Shown here piece by piece: positions 28,201 through 36,177 of a DNA stretch of 64,000 nt (the first letter of the stretch is position 1; every line of letters starts with the position of its first letter). The notes below the pieces were generated by a model, which worked only from the letters and a program-made list of their open reading frames with translations, did not search any database and had not been told where the DNA came from. The DNA is from Lamellibrachia columna. Lineage: Eukaryota; Annelida; Polychaeta; Sabellida; Siboglinidae. Both the position numbers and the translations under genes were made by a program. The stretch covers positions 21,070,438 to 21,134,437 of the forward strand of contig OY759267.1 of NCBI GenBank assembly GCA_963662155.1, read 5' to 3'.

Positions 28201-31082
28201 ATGGCCACCGGTAGCTCTAGCCTAGATCTTGACTGCCTAAATGTGTTTTAACGAATAAAAATTTGTAAAAGAGAACCATACAAAATCAAGTGCTGACAAT
28301 TGGCACTATCAAGCTCCTAATCACCACCTGTTTAAATGTCATCCCACCGAGTCCACTCCGATGTTACTTGGCCAAATACTTGGGCCAGTTAGACATGTGA
28401 TTTATCTGTTGTACCTTACAAAGTCTGTGGTTCAGGACACGAAGCCGCCATGCAAGTACGGGGTGACATGTTACCAGAAACATCCCGAACACCTGGCCAA
28501 CTTTGATCACTCGGGGAAGAGGACAGTCTCCCCAGAGAAGAAGCCCAAACTTGAGGTGATTTATTTCTGGCTCCGTTTACTCTGTCTCCATTTGCCCTTT
28601 TGGAATCCTGTGGTCTGTATATAATGTTTACTAACTTAAAATTTCTTAAACATTTGTAACATTTAATTGTCCAAACTTATTAACAAATCTCTTCAGCATA
28701 TCGATTTGTAAGTGGTGTGGTTCACCTCTAAAAAATTTATAGAATTTTGATGATATACTTATGTTGGCAAGAAAGGTTACGCTAATGAATCTGCAGTTTT
28801 CCCAAATATCTGAAGAAACTTGCATGAGATATGCTAAATCTCTTAACAGTTCATCGGTGCTGTGCAAGCAAATTGTTAGAAAGGTTGTTTAGTAAAAAAC
28901 TTACATTTATCGAACAATGAATACACACACCAAGGAGACAGTTACTGTGGAAATGGTTATACGTGTATCATCCAATCAACGACAGTTTTATATGATGTGA
29001 TGGTCACATACCTAGCCGAACAAAACCGTTGTCGGTGGTAACAGATTCATCAGTGTAACCTTTCTTGCCAACGTGAGTATACTTGTCTCTTTTTTGGTAT
29101 CAAGTCATGCCGTTGTTTTTCTAGCATATTGATCGAGAGAGAAATGTAGCAATTGAATGTGCTGTTCTGCAGATTTTGCCAGAAGTATTCACAGGAATGA
29201 AGTTCTTCTTGTCTCCGATGTTGCCCGAGTTCAAGAAACTGCGAAAATATATCATAGCGTATCCTTTCATTTATGTTGCCTGGTGATGAACTGCACAAGA
29301 TATGATTTGGTTGTTACAAGCACTGAACACTCTTCTAGGCCTGGTTTTCTTTTCTCTTACTAATGCAGGAGGAAACACAAAGTATTTTTTATGGGTTAAT
29401 ACAAAAATGTCCACTCAGGAGGCTAGAAGCACACAAAGGAAGATTACCGATATACACTTTTTAAAGAATGACTTAAATTATCTTCATATTCTGCTCATTT
29501 GTAGATATATTTTAGTTTGGGGCTGGGAGAGATATTGTTTCAATAGCAAAACGTAAGATGACTGCCAAAGTATGAAGTACATAACTTAACCGACGACCTT
29601 AGATTCGATGGAGAAGTCGTGGATGAGTTTCACCGATCGTGTGTCAATTACTTTGTCTCAGAGAGTGAAGAGGTACGTATTGCTGTTTGAACATGTAAAA
29701 GTTAACTATTTTTGAAAAGCGAAAATTAATTAAGACTATTTTTAGGGTGCTGCTTTAAGTGCTGCTTTAAAGATGATCTATGTACTGTTGAATCTGCACG
29801 TGTTTGGCACATTCCTCTAAATGTCACTCTAGTAAATCTGCATTTGCAATATTCTTTAATTTGCTGACTGACTATAATAATAAAATTTAAAAATCAGTTT
29901 CCATTAAAATGCTCAAAGCTCTGTACAAAATCTAATTAAATATACAACGTTAAATTTAGAATAAGATGTGTATAAATGCAAATAAAAAACTACAAGCACA
30001 ATGTTACAAACAATACACCTTATAAATACACCTTATCTGAACACTGTTAACTACCACTTTTTCGATGTCATATAAGATTAAAAACTTCCTCCTCAACTGA
30101 TTTAGCCCATCGAGAATCAGGTTTGTTGATGTTCGTATCTGTAGTGTGTGTGAATAGTTTAAGTAACATTCACAGTTGATTTAATAAGTGCGTATTTTTG
30201 TTAAAATCATTGAAACAATTGCTTTGATTGGTAGATCAGGAAAAAGTGTGAATAACCTTTAACGTGATAGTACATAAAACCGGACCACATTTGTCTTTTT
30301 CGCTAAATTTTGACGGAATCCAGTCCAAATAATTTAATAGTTTGTCCTATGATTTATAGTTAATACTAGATAGGTTCTACTTTCGGCAAAATGAGCCTGA
30401 AACAAGACAAGCGAAAAAATTAAATTGAGGAGGCACCTTTAAAGATATATCACAAGGTTGTTAAAATCATTGAAAGAATTTGCAACGATTGTTAGATAAC
30501 TGGTAACTTGTGAAAGTGGGAAATAGCCTTATGTCATAGTTTATAGTGTGTCCGATGATTTGTACTAAATACTGCGTTTGACCTTTTAAGCGTACATGCC
30601 CTAATTAGCGTAACCCCCTTTTTTAATCAGCAGGATCCATGATTATTGTAATTTGACTAGTGTAGAACTGAAAAGTGGTGCCATCTGGTGTTAAACAGTT
30701 GGCACCACTTTTTAGTAGTTCTACACTAGGCACCAAATGACACCACTATTGTTAAAACAGTTACCTTATTGTCTAGAGAAAGAAATGTTGGTGTACGCTT
30801 ATAAGAACAGATTCCTTGACATTTTTCCGTGGCCCAATTTTTTTTCAAGTGCACTGTTCGCTTATTAGGTCAAATATGGCATGTTAATTTTTTCGTAAAA
30901 TGAATCTGAAATGAGACAAATGAAATAATCAAATTGAGAAGGCTTGAAAGATATATCACGAGGTCTTTGGTCGTGGCTTGCAGGACTGTGACATGGGCAA
31001 GCAGTTTGTGACAGCCGACTGGGTTTTCAAGTGCATCAAGAAGAAATCCATCGTGCCGCAGCGCAAGTCAAAACCCTCATGA
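6970..31082 (+). CDS. LIG3: DNA ligase III (complete, 22 coding exons, 972 aa nuclear form)
   Basis: ATP-dependent ligase that seals nicks in base-excision and single-strand-break repair, with XRCC1 in the nucleus and without it in mitochondria. Coding exons: 6970-7255, 8992-9171, 10406-10585, 11364-11470, 12052-12183, 12315-12394, 13074-13151, 13520-13694, 14064-14219, 14580-14711, 15568-15647, 16164-16251, 17553-17633, 18182-18305, 19296-19438, 20359-20433, 21410-21556, 22444-22743, 28436-28555, 29173-29258, 29603-29672, 30984-31082. All junctions are phase-compatible and total 2919 nt with the stop. Domain order: PARP-type zinc finger (about 1-95), linker with SUMO motifs (129-170), DNA-binding domain (about 195-405), nucleotidyltransferase with KYDGER (lysine 429), OB fold (about 587-750), acidic/Ser-rich linker, PBZ finger (851-873), BRCT (889-972). 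The human nuclear form is about 922 residues. Intron 17 has a GC donor. The gene is convergent with the DNAJC16-like gene. Confidence 0.95.
7256..7300 (+). repeat. Tandem copy of LIG3 exon 1 end and its splice donor
   Basis: The last about 25 coding bases and the donor are repeated immediately downstream with few changes: ACAGGAT, AAAC, TTGGAAG, GTAAGTTA. The second GTAAGT lies at 7291. Use of the second donor would add 35 nt and shift the frame relative to exon 2, so the first is taken as genuine. Confidence 0.85.
7490..8779. mobile_element. Tc1/mariner- or pogo-like non-autonomous DNA element
   Basis: Short terminal inverted repeats CAGTTGAACCT (7490) and AGGTTCGACTG (to 8779) are flanked by TA on both sides, as expected for TA-target transposons. 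The left end resembles the CAGT-GAACCT termini of pogo/Tigger-type elements. There is no transposase frame. Inside are tandem copies of TCATCTGGGGCGCGGTATCA (7940-7990) and a tRNA-like segment. It sits in LIG3 intron 1. Confidence 0.65.
7978..8047 (+). repeat. tRNA-derived SINE head inside the intron 1 element
   Basis: An A-box-like TAGCATAGCGATTAG (7988-8002) and a B-box-like GGTTCGAATCC (8027-8037) are spaced as in a tRNA gene. The acceptor-stem halves do not pair, so this is a tRNA-derived SINE promoter rather than a functional tRNA. Confidence 0.6.
8992..9171 (+). CDS. LIG3: LIG3 exon 2: basic linker with tandem SUMO-consensus repeats
   Basis: It encodes a Lys/Pro/Thr-rich linker followed by five consecutive pentads VKQEP, VKQEP, VKQEP, VKHEP, VKQES (residues 128-152). 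Each is a perfect psi-K-x-E SUMO-acceptor motif. At DNA level it is a 15-bp in-frame tandem repeat. The acceptor is TTCAG at 8987-8991 and the donor is AAT then GTATGT. The linker between the PARP-type finger and the DNA-binding domain is poorly conserved in the family, and this repeat is absent from human LIG3 as I know it. Confidence 0.85.
9202..9364. repeat. Long near-perfect inverted repeat in LIG3 intron 2
   Basis: Two arms of about 72 nt with roughly six mismatches (GTAAAAGTGGACGAGAACTG ... and its complement ending at 9364) flank a loop of about 18 nt. It begins only 30 bp after the exon 2 donor. It is best explained as a foldback MITE. It would form a long hairpin in the pre-mRNA, close to the 5' splice site. 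Confidence 0.85.
9895..10085 (-). mobile_element. CR1-like LINE fragment (C-terminal RT region)
   Basis: The minus-strand translation (ISLKHKEGRTRHHEVALVKQ, then RVDVKEISILQRTMND) aligns by eye with the C-terminal part of the large LINE in intron 18 (FSLKKDSRTRGHEVKLVKDQ). It is short, diverged and non-coding now. Confidence 0.7.
10406..13694 (+). CDS. LIG3: LIG3 exons 3-8: DNA-binding domain
   Basis: Exon 3 opens with a Gly-rich stretch and IKTESDPEMEV (one more psi-K-x-E motif), then enters the helical DNA-binding domain (SFRQFRRLCADIADVSSYNE). Exon 4 encodes GFKGDVYLLLKLLLPGVVK, exon 5 QKDMVENLEQGDVAETVKIF, exon 6 ADWMLMNLSQYAKEDDQQRV, exon 7 TANDLKMLVRLIKHDLRINA, exon 8 LDGLDPKAYQAFQASRNLQD. 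This domain encircles nicked DNA together with the catalytic core. The exon 8 donor (TTG then GTCTGT) is weak but fits the phase, and exon 9 starts with AEACKSVEYA as expected. Confidence 0.93.
10925..11222. mobile_element. Palindromic MITE, copy 1 (LIG3 intron 3)
   Basis: About 290 bp with TIR-like ends (GTATTCGAC near 10930 and GTCGAATAC near 11210). A central inverted repeat runs from GTAGAACAACTGAAAA to TTTTCAGTTGTTCTGCAC. A second diverged copy lies at 30590-30885. There is no coding capacity. Confidence 0.7.
11765..12036. mobile_element. Dispersed non-autonomous element, copy 1
   Basis: It shares its AT-rich body (TCATTATGTA, AAAGCTGCTCTAAA, GTGTAATTGGAATT) and right end (AATTGACACCAAGT) with 16683-17063. 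The right end stops only about 15 bp before the exon 5 acceptor of LIG3, so the element probably supplies part of that intron's pyrimidine/branch region. Its left end is unclear. Confidence 0.6.
14064..17633 (+). CDS. LIG3: LIG3 exons 9-13: nucleotidyltransferase domain
   Basis: Exon 9 contains the ligase motif I KYDGER, whose lysine (residue 429) is the AMP-accepting nucleophile, and FSRSLKP. Exon 10 encodes FPGGSDLILDSEVLLVDTQT and LPFGTLGVHK (motif III region), exon 11 VCLFVFDCLHYNGESLMNK, exon 12 KERRKILHKNMVEIPNRIMF, and exon 13 EGLEGLVLKDVN (motif IV EGLVLK). All catalytic motifs are intact. Introns 9-13 hold no further gene. Confidence 0.95.
14899..14995. repeat. Three-copy tandem repeat in LIG3 intron 10
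   Basis: Three copies of a 34-bp unit containing TATCCACTATATAGAGCCAT and GCACTTGCTA. It is purely intronic and does not touch a splice site. Confidence 0.85.
16683..17063. mobile_element. Dispersed non-autonomous element with TIRs, copy 2
   Basis: The terminal inverted repeats CAGACTTGGGGTCAGTCACA (left) and GTAATTGACCCCAAGTCTG (right) are nearly perfect. The interior is AT-rich with repeated AATTGGAATT. I could not find a clean target-site duplication. It is related to 11765-12036 and looks hAT-like. Confidence 0.65.
17951..18193 (+). repeat. 27-bp minisatellite copying the LIG3 exon 14 splice acceptor
   Basis: About nine units of 26-27 bp, each of the form TGTATGTTCAG then GGTGTCTATGAG plus ATGC. 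The last unit is the real exon 14 boundary (AG at 18180-18181, then GGTGTCTATGAGCCG). The five units nearest the exon are exactly in 27-bp register, with AGs ending at 18073, 18100, 18127, 18154 and 18181. Because 27 is a multiple of three and the frame is open, each upstream acceptor would insert nine residues (GVYEMLYVQ-like). Confidence 0.92.
18182..21556 (+). CDS. LIG3: LIG3 exons 14-17: OB-fold domain
   Basis: Exon 14 encodes YEPGKRHWLKVKKDYL (motif V with its catalytic lysines) and ADTADLVVLGAYFGTGNKG. Exon 15 encodes GMMSIFLMGVYDPATYQWCT, exon 16 SKLPTWLNVNKSLVPDFVVK, and exon 17 PVWEITGAEFSKSEAHTAKG with GISIRFPRCTKVRDDKTW (motif VI region RFPR). Exons 14 and 16 both begin in tandemly duplicated acceptor units. 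Exon 17 ends with the non-canonical donor CTCCAG then GCAAGT. Confidence 0.94.
19468..19783. mobile_element. TIR element, copy 1 (LIG3 intron 15)
   Basis: Ends CAGGGGCTTCTGAC and, inverted, GCCGCCCCTG. A related copy with the same order of motifs (AGTGGACC, TTTCCAGAAACA-GTCGACC, AAATGATTCAG, CACATGG, GGGATAAACTGACAAATC) lies at 36178-36465. No coding capacity and no clear target duplication. Confidence 0.6.
20247..20370 (+). repeat. 31-bp minisatellite copying the LIG3 exon 16 splice acceptor
   Basis: Four nearly identical 31-bp units, GTGTGTCTTTATCTTGTAG followed by GACTACTCTAAA. Each holds a full polypyrimidine-AG acceptor and the first 12 exon bases. The AGs end at 20265, 20296, 20327 and 20358. 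The last is the true boundary, because only it continues into TTGCCGACATGG. The 31-bp period is not a multiple of three, so upstream acceptors would shift the frame. Confidence 0.93.
21090..21303 (-). mobile_element. tRNA-derived SINE (LIG3 intron 16)
   Basis: On the minus strand a tRNA-like head reads GTGGCTCAGTGGTTGGAGCA (A box) and GGGTTCAAATCGA (B box). A body of about 140 bp follows. A second SINE with a related body (GGGACCGACA-like block) lies at 50785-51012. Confidence 0.7.
21920..22215. repeat. Dispersed repeat shared by LIG3 introns 17 and 21 (copy 1)
   Basis: This AT-rich sequence shares ordered blocks (GTTGATGTT, TTTTGTTAAAATCAT, AATAATTTAATAGTTTG, AAAATGAGAC) with 30110-30590 and 30886-30975. 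There is no coding capacity and the class is unknown. Confidence 0.5.
22444..22743 (+). CDS. LIG3: LIG3 exon 18: low-complexity linker
   Basis: A 100-residue exon that starts with VLYEKSKEYSD (end of the catalytic module) and becomes a Ser/Thr/Lys/Asp-rich disordered linker (SSEAEVVSEDDDHNGSTHSS, MTPVKRKTSQDTEDESPSKM). It contains several SP/TP sites. The linker joins the core to the C-terminal PBZ and BRCT modules. Phase is 0 at both ends. Confidence 0.88.
23398..24564 (+). CDS. LINE ORF1 protein with esterase domain
   Basis: 388 residues, intact. The N-terminal Cys cluster (CGSCSNW ... CRGC) resembles a small zinc finger. A short coiled coil follows (KELEVELEELRLL), then a Gly/Lys/Glu/Thr-rich repeat region (about 95-200) with several copies of GETGGKEKGV-like units. 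The C-terminal half is an SGNH-hydrolase fold as known from CR1/L2 ORF1: block I VFVGDSIVRK, block III VHVGTNN and the terminal DGLHL. It binds RNA or lipid in the retroelement particle by family inference. Confidence 0.85.
   Translation: MMAPCKRQLKATRHLICGSCSNWVDFVKSGCEKSWAEVQADSFSFECRGCTKMKELEVELEELRLLVVAMVGREQGGCASSSGGGTVDDKVGKDTRDARESSPQPGRKLRGGKVTGRRETGRKETGRKGTGGKTTGAKERGVGETGGKEKGVGETGGKEKGVGEMGGKTTGVKEREVGETRAKEWEVGETGAKETGGKGSGQNVMEGIERKSYSAAVIEGVRKRARVFVGDSIVRKTDRVLNKGDDVVVCLPGAKIEAITERVKNIVGSGKGGSVLVHVGTNNVEREGTTAIVRKYRQLVRTLKQTWVEQVILSGILPVMGRRGHKYRNCRGMAINMLVQKLCTEEEVGFVDLWGSFVGRADMYMKDGLHLSGKGAAVFADKFFSSSR
24619..27488 (+). pseudogene. LINE ORF2: AP endonuclease and reverse transcriptase, two lesions
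   Basis: 24619-25428 encodes the AP endonuclease (CLNARSIVNKKNEL, GITESWANVDI, YRSPN, GDFNH, SDHNQI). Near 25405-25425 the frame shifts and continues as RKYLAKLDWNNML. An in-frame TAA lies at 25599-25601. From 25605 the reverse transcriptase is open for 627 codons (KSPGVDGIPPKLL, NYRPVSLTSVICKLLE, DFQKAFDKVPHQ, GVPQGSVLGPILF, FADDTKLF, then the C-terminal thumb region). With only two disabling changes it is a recent but dead insertion. Confidence 0.85.
27704..28084. mobile_element. hAT-type MITE with 8-bp target duplication (LIG3 intron 18)
   Basis: Ends CAGGGTTG ... CAACCCTG, flanked by a perfect 8-bp duplication TATGCAAC (27696-27703 and 28085-28092). The interior is filled with repeats of GATTTAAATCAT. 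There is no transposase. The 8-bp duplication and CAGGG termini assign it to the hAT superfamily. Confidence 0.88.
28436..28555 (+). CDS. LIG3: LIG3 exon 19: PBZ-type (poly-ADP-ribose-binding) zinc finger
   Basis: This 40-codon exon encodes KPPCKYGVTCYQKHPEH followed by LANFDH. It matches the PBZ consensus K-x2-C-x-[FY]-G-x2-C-Y-x-K-x3-H-x5-H, with ligands C854, C860, H867 and H873. PBZ fingers in APLF and CHFR bind poly(ADP-ribose). Human LIG3 has none here as I know it. The exon is phase 0-0, so it is a self-contained module that can be skipped or gained without frame loss. It is bounded by a TTCAG acceptor and a GAG-GTGATT donor, and its frame joins exon 18 and exon 20 cleanly. Confidence 0.88.
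29173..31082 (+). CDS. LIG3: LIG3 exons 20-22: C-terminal BRCT domain and stop
   Basis: Exon 20 begins ILPEVFTGMKFFLSPMLPEF and ends in KYIIA. Exon 21 continues FDGEVVDEFHRSCVNYFVSE. Exon 22 encodes KQFVTADWVFKCIKKKSIVP and stops at 31080-31082. Together they form one BRCT domain, the part that pairs with the XRCC1 BRCT in the nucleus, including the conserved Trp of the last helix. It corresponds to the human C-terminus ending shortly after a WIW/WVF block. Phases 2 and 0 agree. Confidence 0.92.
30110..30975. repeat. Dispersed repeat (copy 2) split by a MITE
   Basis: The same repeat as at 21920-22215. It is interrupted at about 30590-30885 by the palindromic MITE and resumes with AAAATGAATCTGAAATGAGAC up to the exon 22 acceptor. 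The nesting shows the MITE came later. Confidence 0.5.
30590..30885. mobile_element. Palindromic MITE, copy 2 (LIG3 intron 21)
   Basis: A diverged copy of 10925-11222 with the same inverted core (GTAGAACTGAAAAGTGGTGC and its complement) and TIR-like ends (TTTGACCTTTTAAGCG, CGCTTATTAGGTCAAA). Confidence 0.7.
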
Positions 31083-34036
31083 ACACGTCCAATTGACATT
31101 GGTCACCACCAAACCACAACACTGACAGTAGTTGACCGGTAGTGTTAGTGGACACTGTGTGCATGTTTCAAAGTAGCCATGTGAAAGGGAAGGTACGAGT
31201 TTCATTGGTTGAACGGACCGACTGTTTTACGGGAGGTTGCCACTGAGGTTGGGACATTGTAACACTAAATATATTAATAACATTAAATATAATATAAACT
31301 GTGTCACTGTCATGATCTTTCAGGTGTTGATATTTTAGAAAATGCACAATATGGCGATGATATGAATTGGTCTGTGAAATTCCTGTTTTAAAATATACTA
31401 CAGCAAAAGTGTAGCAATGTTAAATGAAGATGAACTTTGATAGAAAATTTTTTAGAATGGTGAATTTTAATCATACAAAATCCTAGATCAGTTAACCAGT
31501 GAAAATCGTTGTACATCCCTCTGATGCCACTCTTGTAAAAACGTCATTGTACATCCCTCTAATGCCACTCTTGTAGAAATGTCATTGTGACATTTCCCGT
31601 GGATTGTGTAATGTTTTAAGTAACTTTAGTTATGCACACATGAACAGCTGGGTGCCCCAACCTTGTCAACAAAAAGTTGGGTCATCGATTTATTTTTGCC
31701 CCTTGTTGCCTTCACTGAATTTTCTGTCTTACTGCTAAACATTATTGCCTGTACGATGTGTTCTGTATATGTAGCCACTAGAGGAGTTGCAGGTCATGTC
31801 AGGTAGTCAGAATATGACACCCACACCTGCTGCAAAAGATACATGAACAGCAGGTTTAGAAAAATGGATTGAGATATACAAATTAATTATATCATATCAT
31901 TAGGGAGATTGTGTATTTTTACAGCCATTTTTCCTTGCCATGAATTTAATTACAACTCCTGATGTAATTTTTTTAATTGGGAGAGTGAGGAAACATTGAT
32001 TTAAATGGTAAATATGAACTGTCCACAGCTTCCCACCATGGATACACTACTTTAGTGAAAGTCTTGATGTTTGACTTTCTATAGCAATAAAGAAAATTAT
32101 TTGTAAGATGTTGTCGAATTTCACTGATGCACATATTTTAATGTTTCAAAAGAAACAACTAACTACCTGATACCTTGCATTCTTGATGTCGTAGATCACT
32201 GTATGACTGCCATCTTGTGCCACGATTATAGTTTCTAAACGACACATCCTTTAATGGCATTAGTAACACAAAGTCATAAATTGGTACCATTTATAATTAT
32301 GTTGCTAATGCAACCAAACATGTCGGATTATCCACAATGCAACAAGAATACTGGTTCCACATACGTTTGTTGTCACTCAAGGAGCTATCAGTTCAACATA
32401 ACAGATAGTTTGAGTCATACATTCCATACTCTGAATGTTTGAGTCATACATTCCATGCTCCGAACATATCTCAACACTTGACGTATATCAGTTTTACTTA
32501 TCTCATACGTAAGCGTAAATTCGCGCAATGCAGTTTCAGCTAGAAGTTTGAAGCAATCAACTTGCCCATTAAGTGCTAGTGTGAGGGGAAGTGGGAGGAA
32601 GTGGAACATTGGTCTAAAATTTAGGTGGGATTGGATTGGTGGTACTCTCAAAATTGGTGGAAGGTTGGCCCCCCAAAAATATTGGACTGATGTTGAGATA
32701 CTACATCATGCCCTTAAATGCATAACTACAGTAAAGACACTAGTGTATTCACTAATGGAGGTAATTCTGTCCATATTTATGTATCTGTATCTCGGCGCGA
32801 CACTTATGTAAAACATGTGACCTGCATATTCAACTGACGTCAGTGCCTATAAGTTACGGAACAAGTGATATGTAGAGCAAAACACTTGTAGCTGACACGG
32901 TCTAGTATCATCAGAAAGCATCAAAGTTACAGTACAGTTTTGTCACATGGATAAAGTGACTTGTTAACATTCATATTACATCAGTGTACAAGTTTACTTT
33001 AAATATGACAAACACAACACTAAATTAAAACAATAAGAACAACACAGGGTGACGAGTGACCTGTGATAACATCAAGTCATTGAGCTTCCCTTTGATACTG
33101 AGCAACAAAGATTGTAAATAAACAGCAAAACTACCATCTAAAGGGCACGGCAACATTCAGTGACATATTTAGAGGGGGGCTTTGGGCCATGGCCCCACCT
33201 TTAGGATATTCATTTTCTGTGAATACCCTGTTGTGGCGATACATGGTAGCATATCAAATTACTGGGTGACTGTTTGGCCCCCACCCCTTTCCGAGATCCT
33301 AAATACGCCACTGCAAAATTGATAAGCAACTTCATTGCAAAGCATAAAAACACTTCGGCAAAATGAGATAAATCTGTTTTTTTTGTTGAGAAAAACTCAC
33401 TTCTGTGTTCCAGCCTCAGAATGAAGATTTCTTGTACGTGATATTGGAATATCTTAAGAATCCAACATCAAAGCAAACGGGCTGAAATATTTTTTGCATA
33501 TTTAAATGAAATTAAATTTGGCCCATTCAAAAATGTTACCCGAATTCGCGTTTATCGCGTATTTCTCCAAAACCCTTCAATTGTCTGATCAAAATACCTG
33601 TTCCACAGACAGGATAAGAAATGGCTAATGCAGTTCATGAAATCATAAAACTCTGTTCTGATGGTTTCCTTGTTCGCTCAGCCCTGAAATTTCATTTAAA
33701 CCTTTGTCGCTCTTTCAATCATGACAGGACAATTTCTCATACCAGTCGACTCCTGAGAACCGAAACGGTAGTCTAACAAGGCAAAAAACAAATTGGTTGA
33801 AAAAACCATACATTTTACGATGTGTAACACGCTGATCTGAATCTTCATGTAAATCTCACAAATTTGTGTTAACTACTGCACTTGTGAATAGTGCATACCA
33901 GCTGAGGTTGCACAGGGAGAAAAGGCGGCCATAGGTATTTTCCAGAGATCTACATTATTATATAGGTCAGTGGTCTTTTCTAGTTAAATGGACAGCTACA
34001 ATGTTACTATGATGTAGCTAGCATGTGTATGTTATG
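31083..34036. other. LIG3 3' UTR side and intergenic sequence
   Basis: No coding exon is seen. A 42-bp unit is doubled at about 31510-31590 (TGTACATCCCTCTGATGCCA). The rest is unique AT-rich sequence, with one transposon-like GGGGGGC/GGCCC patch near 33170-33310. Short open frames lack domains. Confidence 0.5.
32086..32091 (+). promoter_or_regulatory. Candidate LIG3 polyadenylation signal AATAAA
   Basis: AATAAA lies 1.0 kb after the stop codon and is followed within 20 nt by a TG-rich stretch. Variant signals (ATTAAA) occur closer to the stop near 31284, so the real site is uncertain. Confidence 0.35.
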
Positions 34037-34820
34037 CAGGGCTGGGTCCAATTATGTAATTGTAATTGCAATTGTAATTGATTACAGCAAAATTATGTAA
34101 TTGTAATTGACTTCAGTTTTGAAATTCTGCTGTAATTGTAATTGAAATAGATTGTGTAATTTCATCAATTACAATCAATTACAGTATTTTTTCTATAACA
34201 AACTACCAGAAAAAGCTTAATTATAACCCCCCCCTGCAGAACCTGCTCATATAATCAACGGAATATTCAGATATAACAAGTGCACCAACATAATACCTCT
34301 GGCCTTCCTATGCAATGTTTAATTGCAATCTGCCAGCAAACAGTTCACACCTGGCTTCCAAAGGGCTCCAAATATGCCAAAAGGCATCACCATTGGCTGT
34401 TTTCAAGGTATACCCCAATTGGTCATTGGTCTGTCTTTTCTTTGATTCTGTAATCTTCTATTAGTGAAGGGCCAGGTGGTGGTTTCTGTTGATACAGTAC
34501 TTAGATGGTGTAATTAAGACTGCCCAAGTCAGTAAATAAGCTCAATTGAGAGTGAGTACAACCTACAGGTTTATTAGGTAAGAATACTGACTGGGCTTGA
34601 AGACAAGAGACTCATGGTATACACACAATCAGCAAAACACGCTACATAATTAACAAATGGTTCTGTATAATATAAATGAAATTGTAATTGTAATGGTGTA
34701 ATTGTAATTGATTTGAAAATTGTAGAAGTGTAATAGTAATTGTAATAGTAATTGTAATTGAACTGAAAAATTTAAAGTAATTGTAACTGATTTGATTTTT
34801 TGTAATTGGACCCACCCCTG
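34037..34820. mobile_element. hAT-type non-autonomous element with 8-bp target duplication
   Basis: Ends CAGGGCTGGGTCCAATTA and TAATTGGACCCACCCCTG form the TIRs. They are flanked by a perfect 8-bp duplication ATGTTATG (34029-34036 and 34821-34828). Both subterminal regions are dense in TAATTGTAATTG repeats. No transposase. hAT superfamily by TIR and duplication length. Confidence 0.9.
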
Positions 34821-35139
34821 ATGTTATGTGTATGTTATCTGTATGTATATACATACATATATACATACATTATATGCTTTCTATCCATAAACACCTCTAT
34901 GGGGGTACAGACAAACTGTAATCACTAAAAGTATTCAAAATTGCTGGATACGTCCAGCGATAAATGTGTAGGCATAATTATGATCTTTATAATGACATTT
35001 TACCCCAAACCCCTGGGGGCCCATGGGGATGGTTCCTGATCCCCCATGCCCACGGTCCCCTGGGTCACCTTGCGGAGCTTTGTCTGGATCAGCCCACAAA
35101 TGCATTCACATGACAGACTGCTTTATATATTAGAGATTT

Positions 35140-35560
35140 GGCGGGAGGGGAGTGGAGGATGAGGGCGAGGGATGGGGGAGTGGAGGGTGAGGGCGAGGGA
35201 TGGGGGAGTGGAGGGTGAGGGCGAGGGAGTGGAGGGTGAGGTATGGGGAGTGGAGGAAGAGGGCGAGGGATAGGGGGAGTGGAGGGTGAGGGATGGGGGG
35301 AGTGGAGGATGAGGGCGAGGGATGGGGGAGTGGACGGTGAGGGATGGGGGGAGTGGAGGATGAGGGTGAGGGATGGGGGAGTGGAGGATGAGGGTGAGGG
35401 ATGGGGGAGTGGAGGGAGAGGGCGAGGGATGGAGGGAGACAGTGAAAACAGCAACGAAACAGGACTAGTGATGAAGAAAAAATTTTTACGACCGGTATCG
35501 GTGCCGGCCTCACCCTGGACATCAGGGATAAAGAGAGCAACAATAAATATCCAGCCTGTG
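35140..35560 (-). repeat. LINE-tail copy expanded into a G-rich minisatellite
   Basis: About a dozen units of about 25 bp (GGGATGGGGGAGTGGAGG, GTGAGGGCGAG) occupy 35145-35435. The flank 35440-35560, read on the minus strand, matches 40184-40270 (CTTTATCCCT, GAGGCTGGCACTGATACCGG). The array is thus an amplification of a C-terminal coding segment of a LINE also found at 40184-40620. Confidence 0.65.
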
Positions 35561-36177
35561 AGCAAACCTTCTACAGGCCCGACAGGAATTCCAGCAGGCC
35601 CAGAAACCAGTGTTAATAAAAAATATTGTCTGGGAAGATTTCATGTTTGGCTGACAATTTCTTTCAGTCTTTAATGCCCCACAAGTGAATAAATAAATGT
35701 TGAACGTATGTGTTCTCAATTGGATTCAATATCATTTACATATCCCTATGAAAATTATGGTTTTATTTGATTAATTAAATGATAGTACTTTTCCATACCT
35801 TCAGAGAATGAACAGCTCGTAGATGGCTTTGAAACACTATTTGTGTCCAATCTAGAGAGAGCAATAATTCTCACATTGACCCACAATCATCAAAAGATAA
35901 TCACTTCACAAAAAGATTTGTTTTGATTAAATGAGATACTTTTTCTATAGAGACGTTGGGTGTGGATGAAAACTTTGCCTTTCATTATAATTTCATGATG
36001 GAAACGCCTTGTGGCATTACTACAGTAGATGATACATTTGCTAGAGATATATGCCACCGGATAGCCAAATAGGTACCACCTGTTAGCTAAATTGAAGGCT
36101 ACAGTGTGTGCATTTGGCACGAAAGCATGGAAGGCCCTGCAAGAAACACATCAGACACATTATTAATCACCCTCGCT

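Noticed and set aside
35089..35674. Pro/Ser-rich and Gly/Glu-rich proteins
   Set aside because: Shadows of a G-rich minisatellite derived from a LINE tail, in several frames on both strands.
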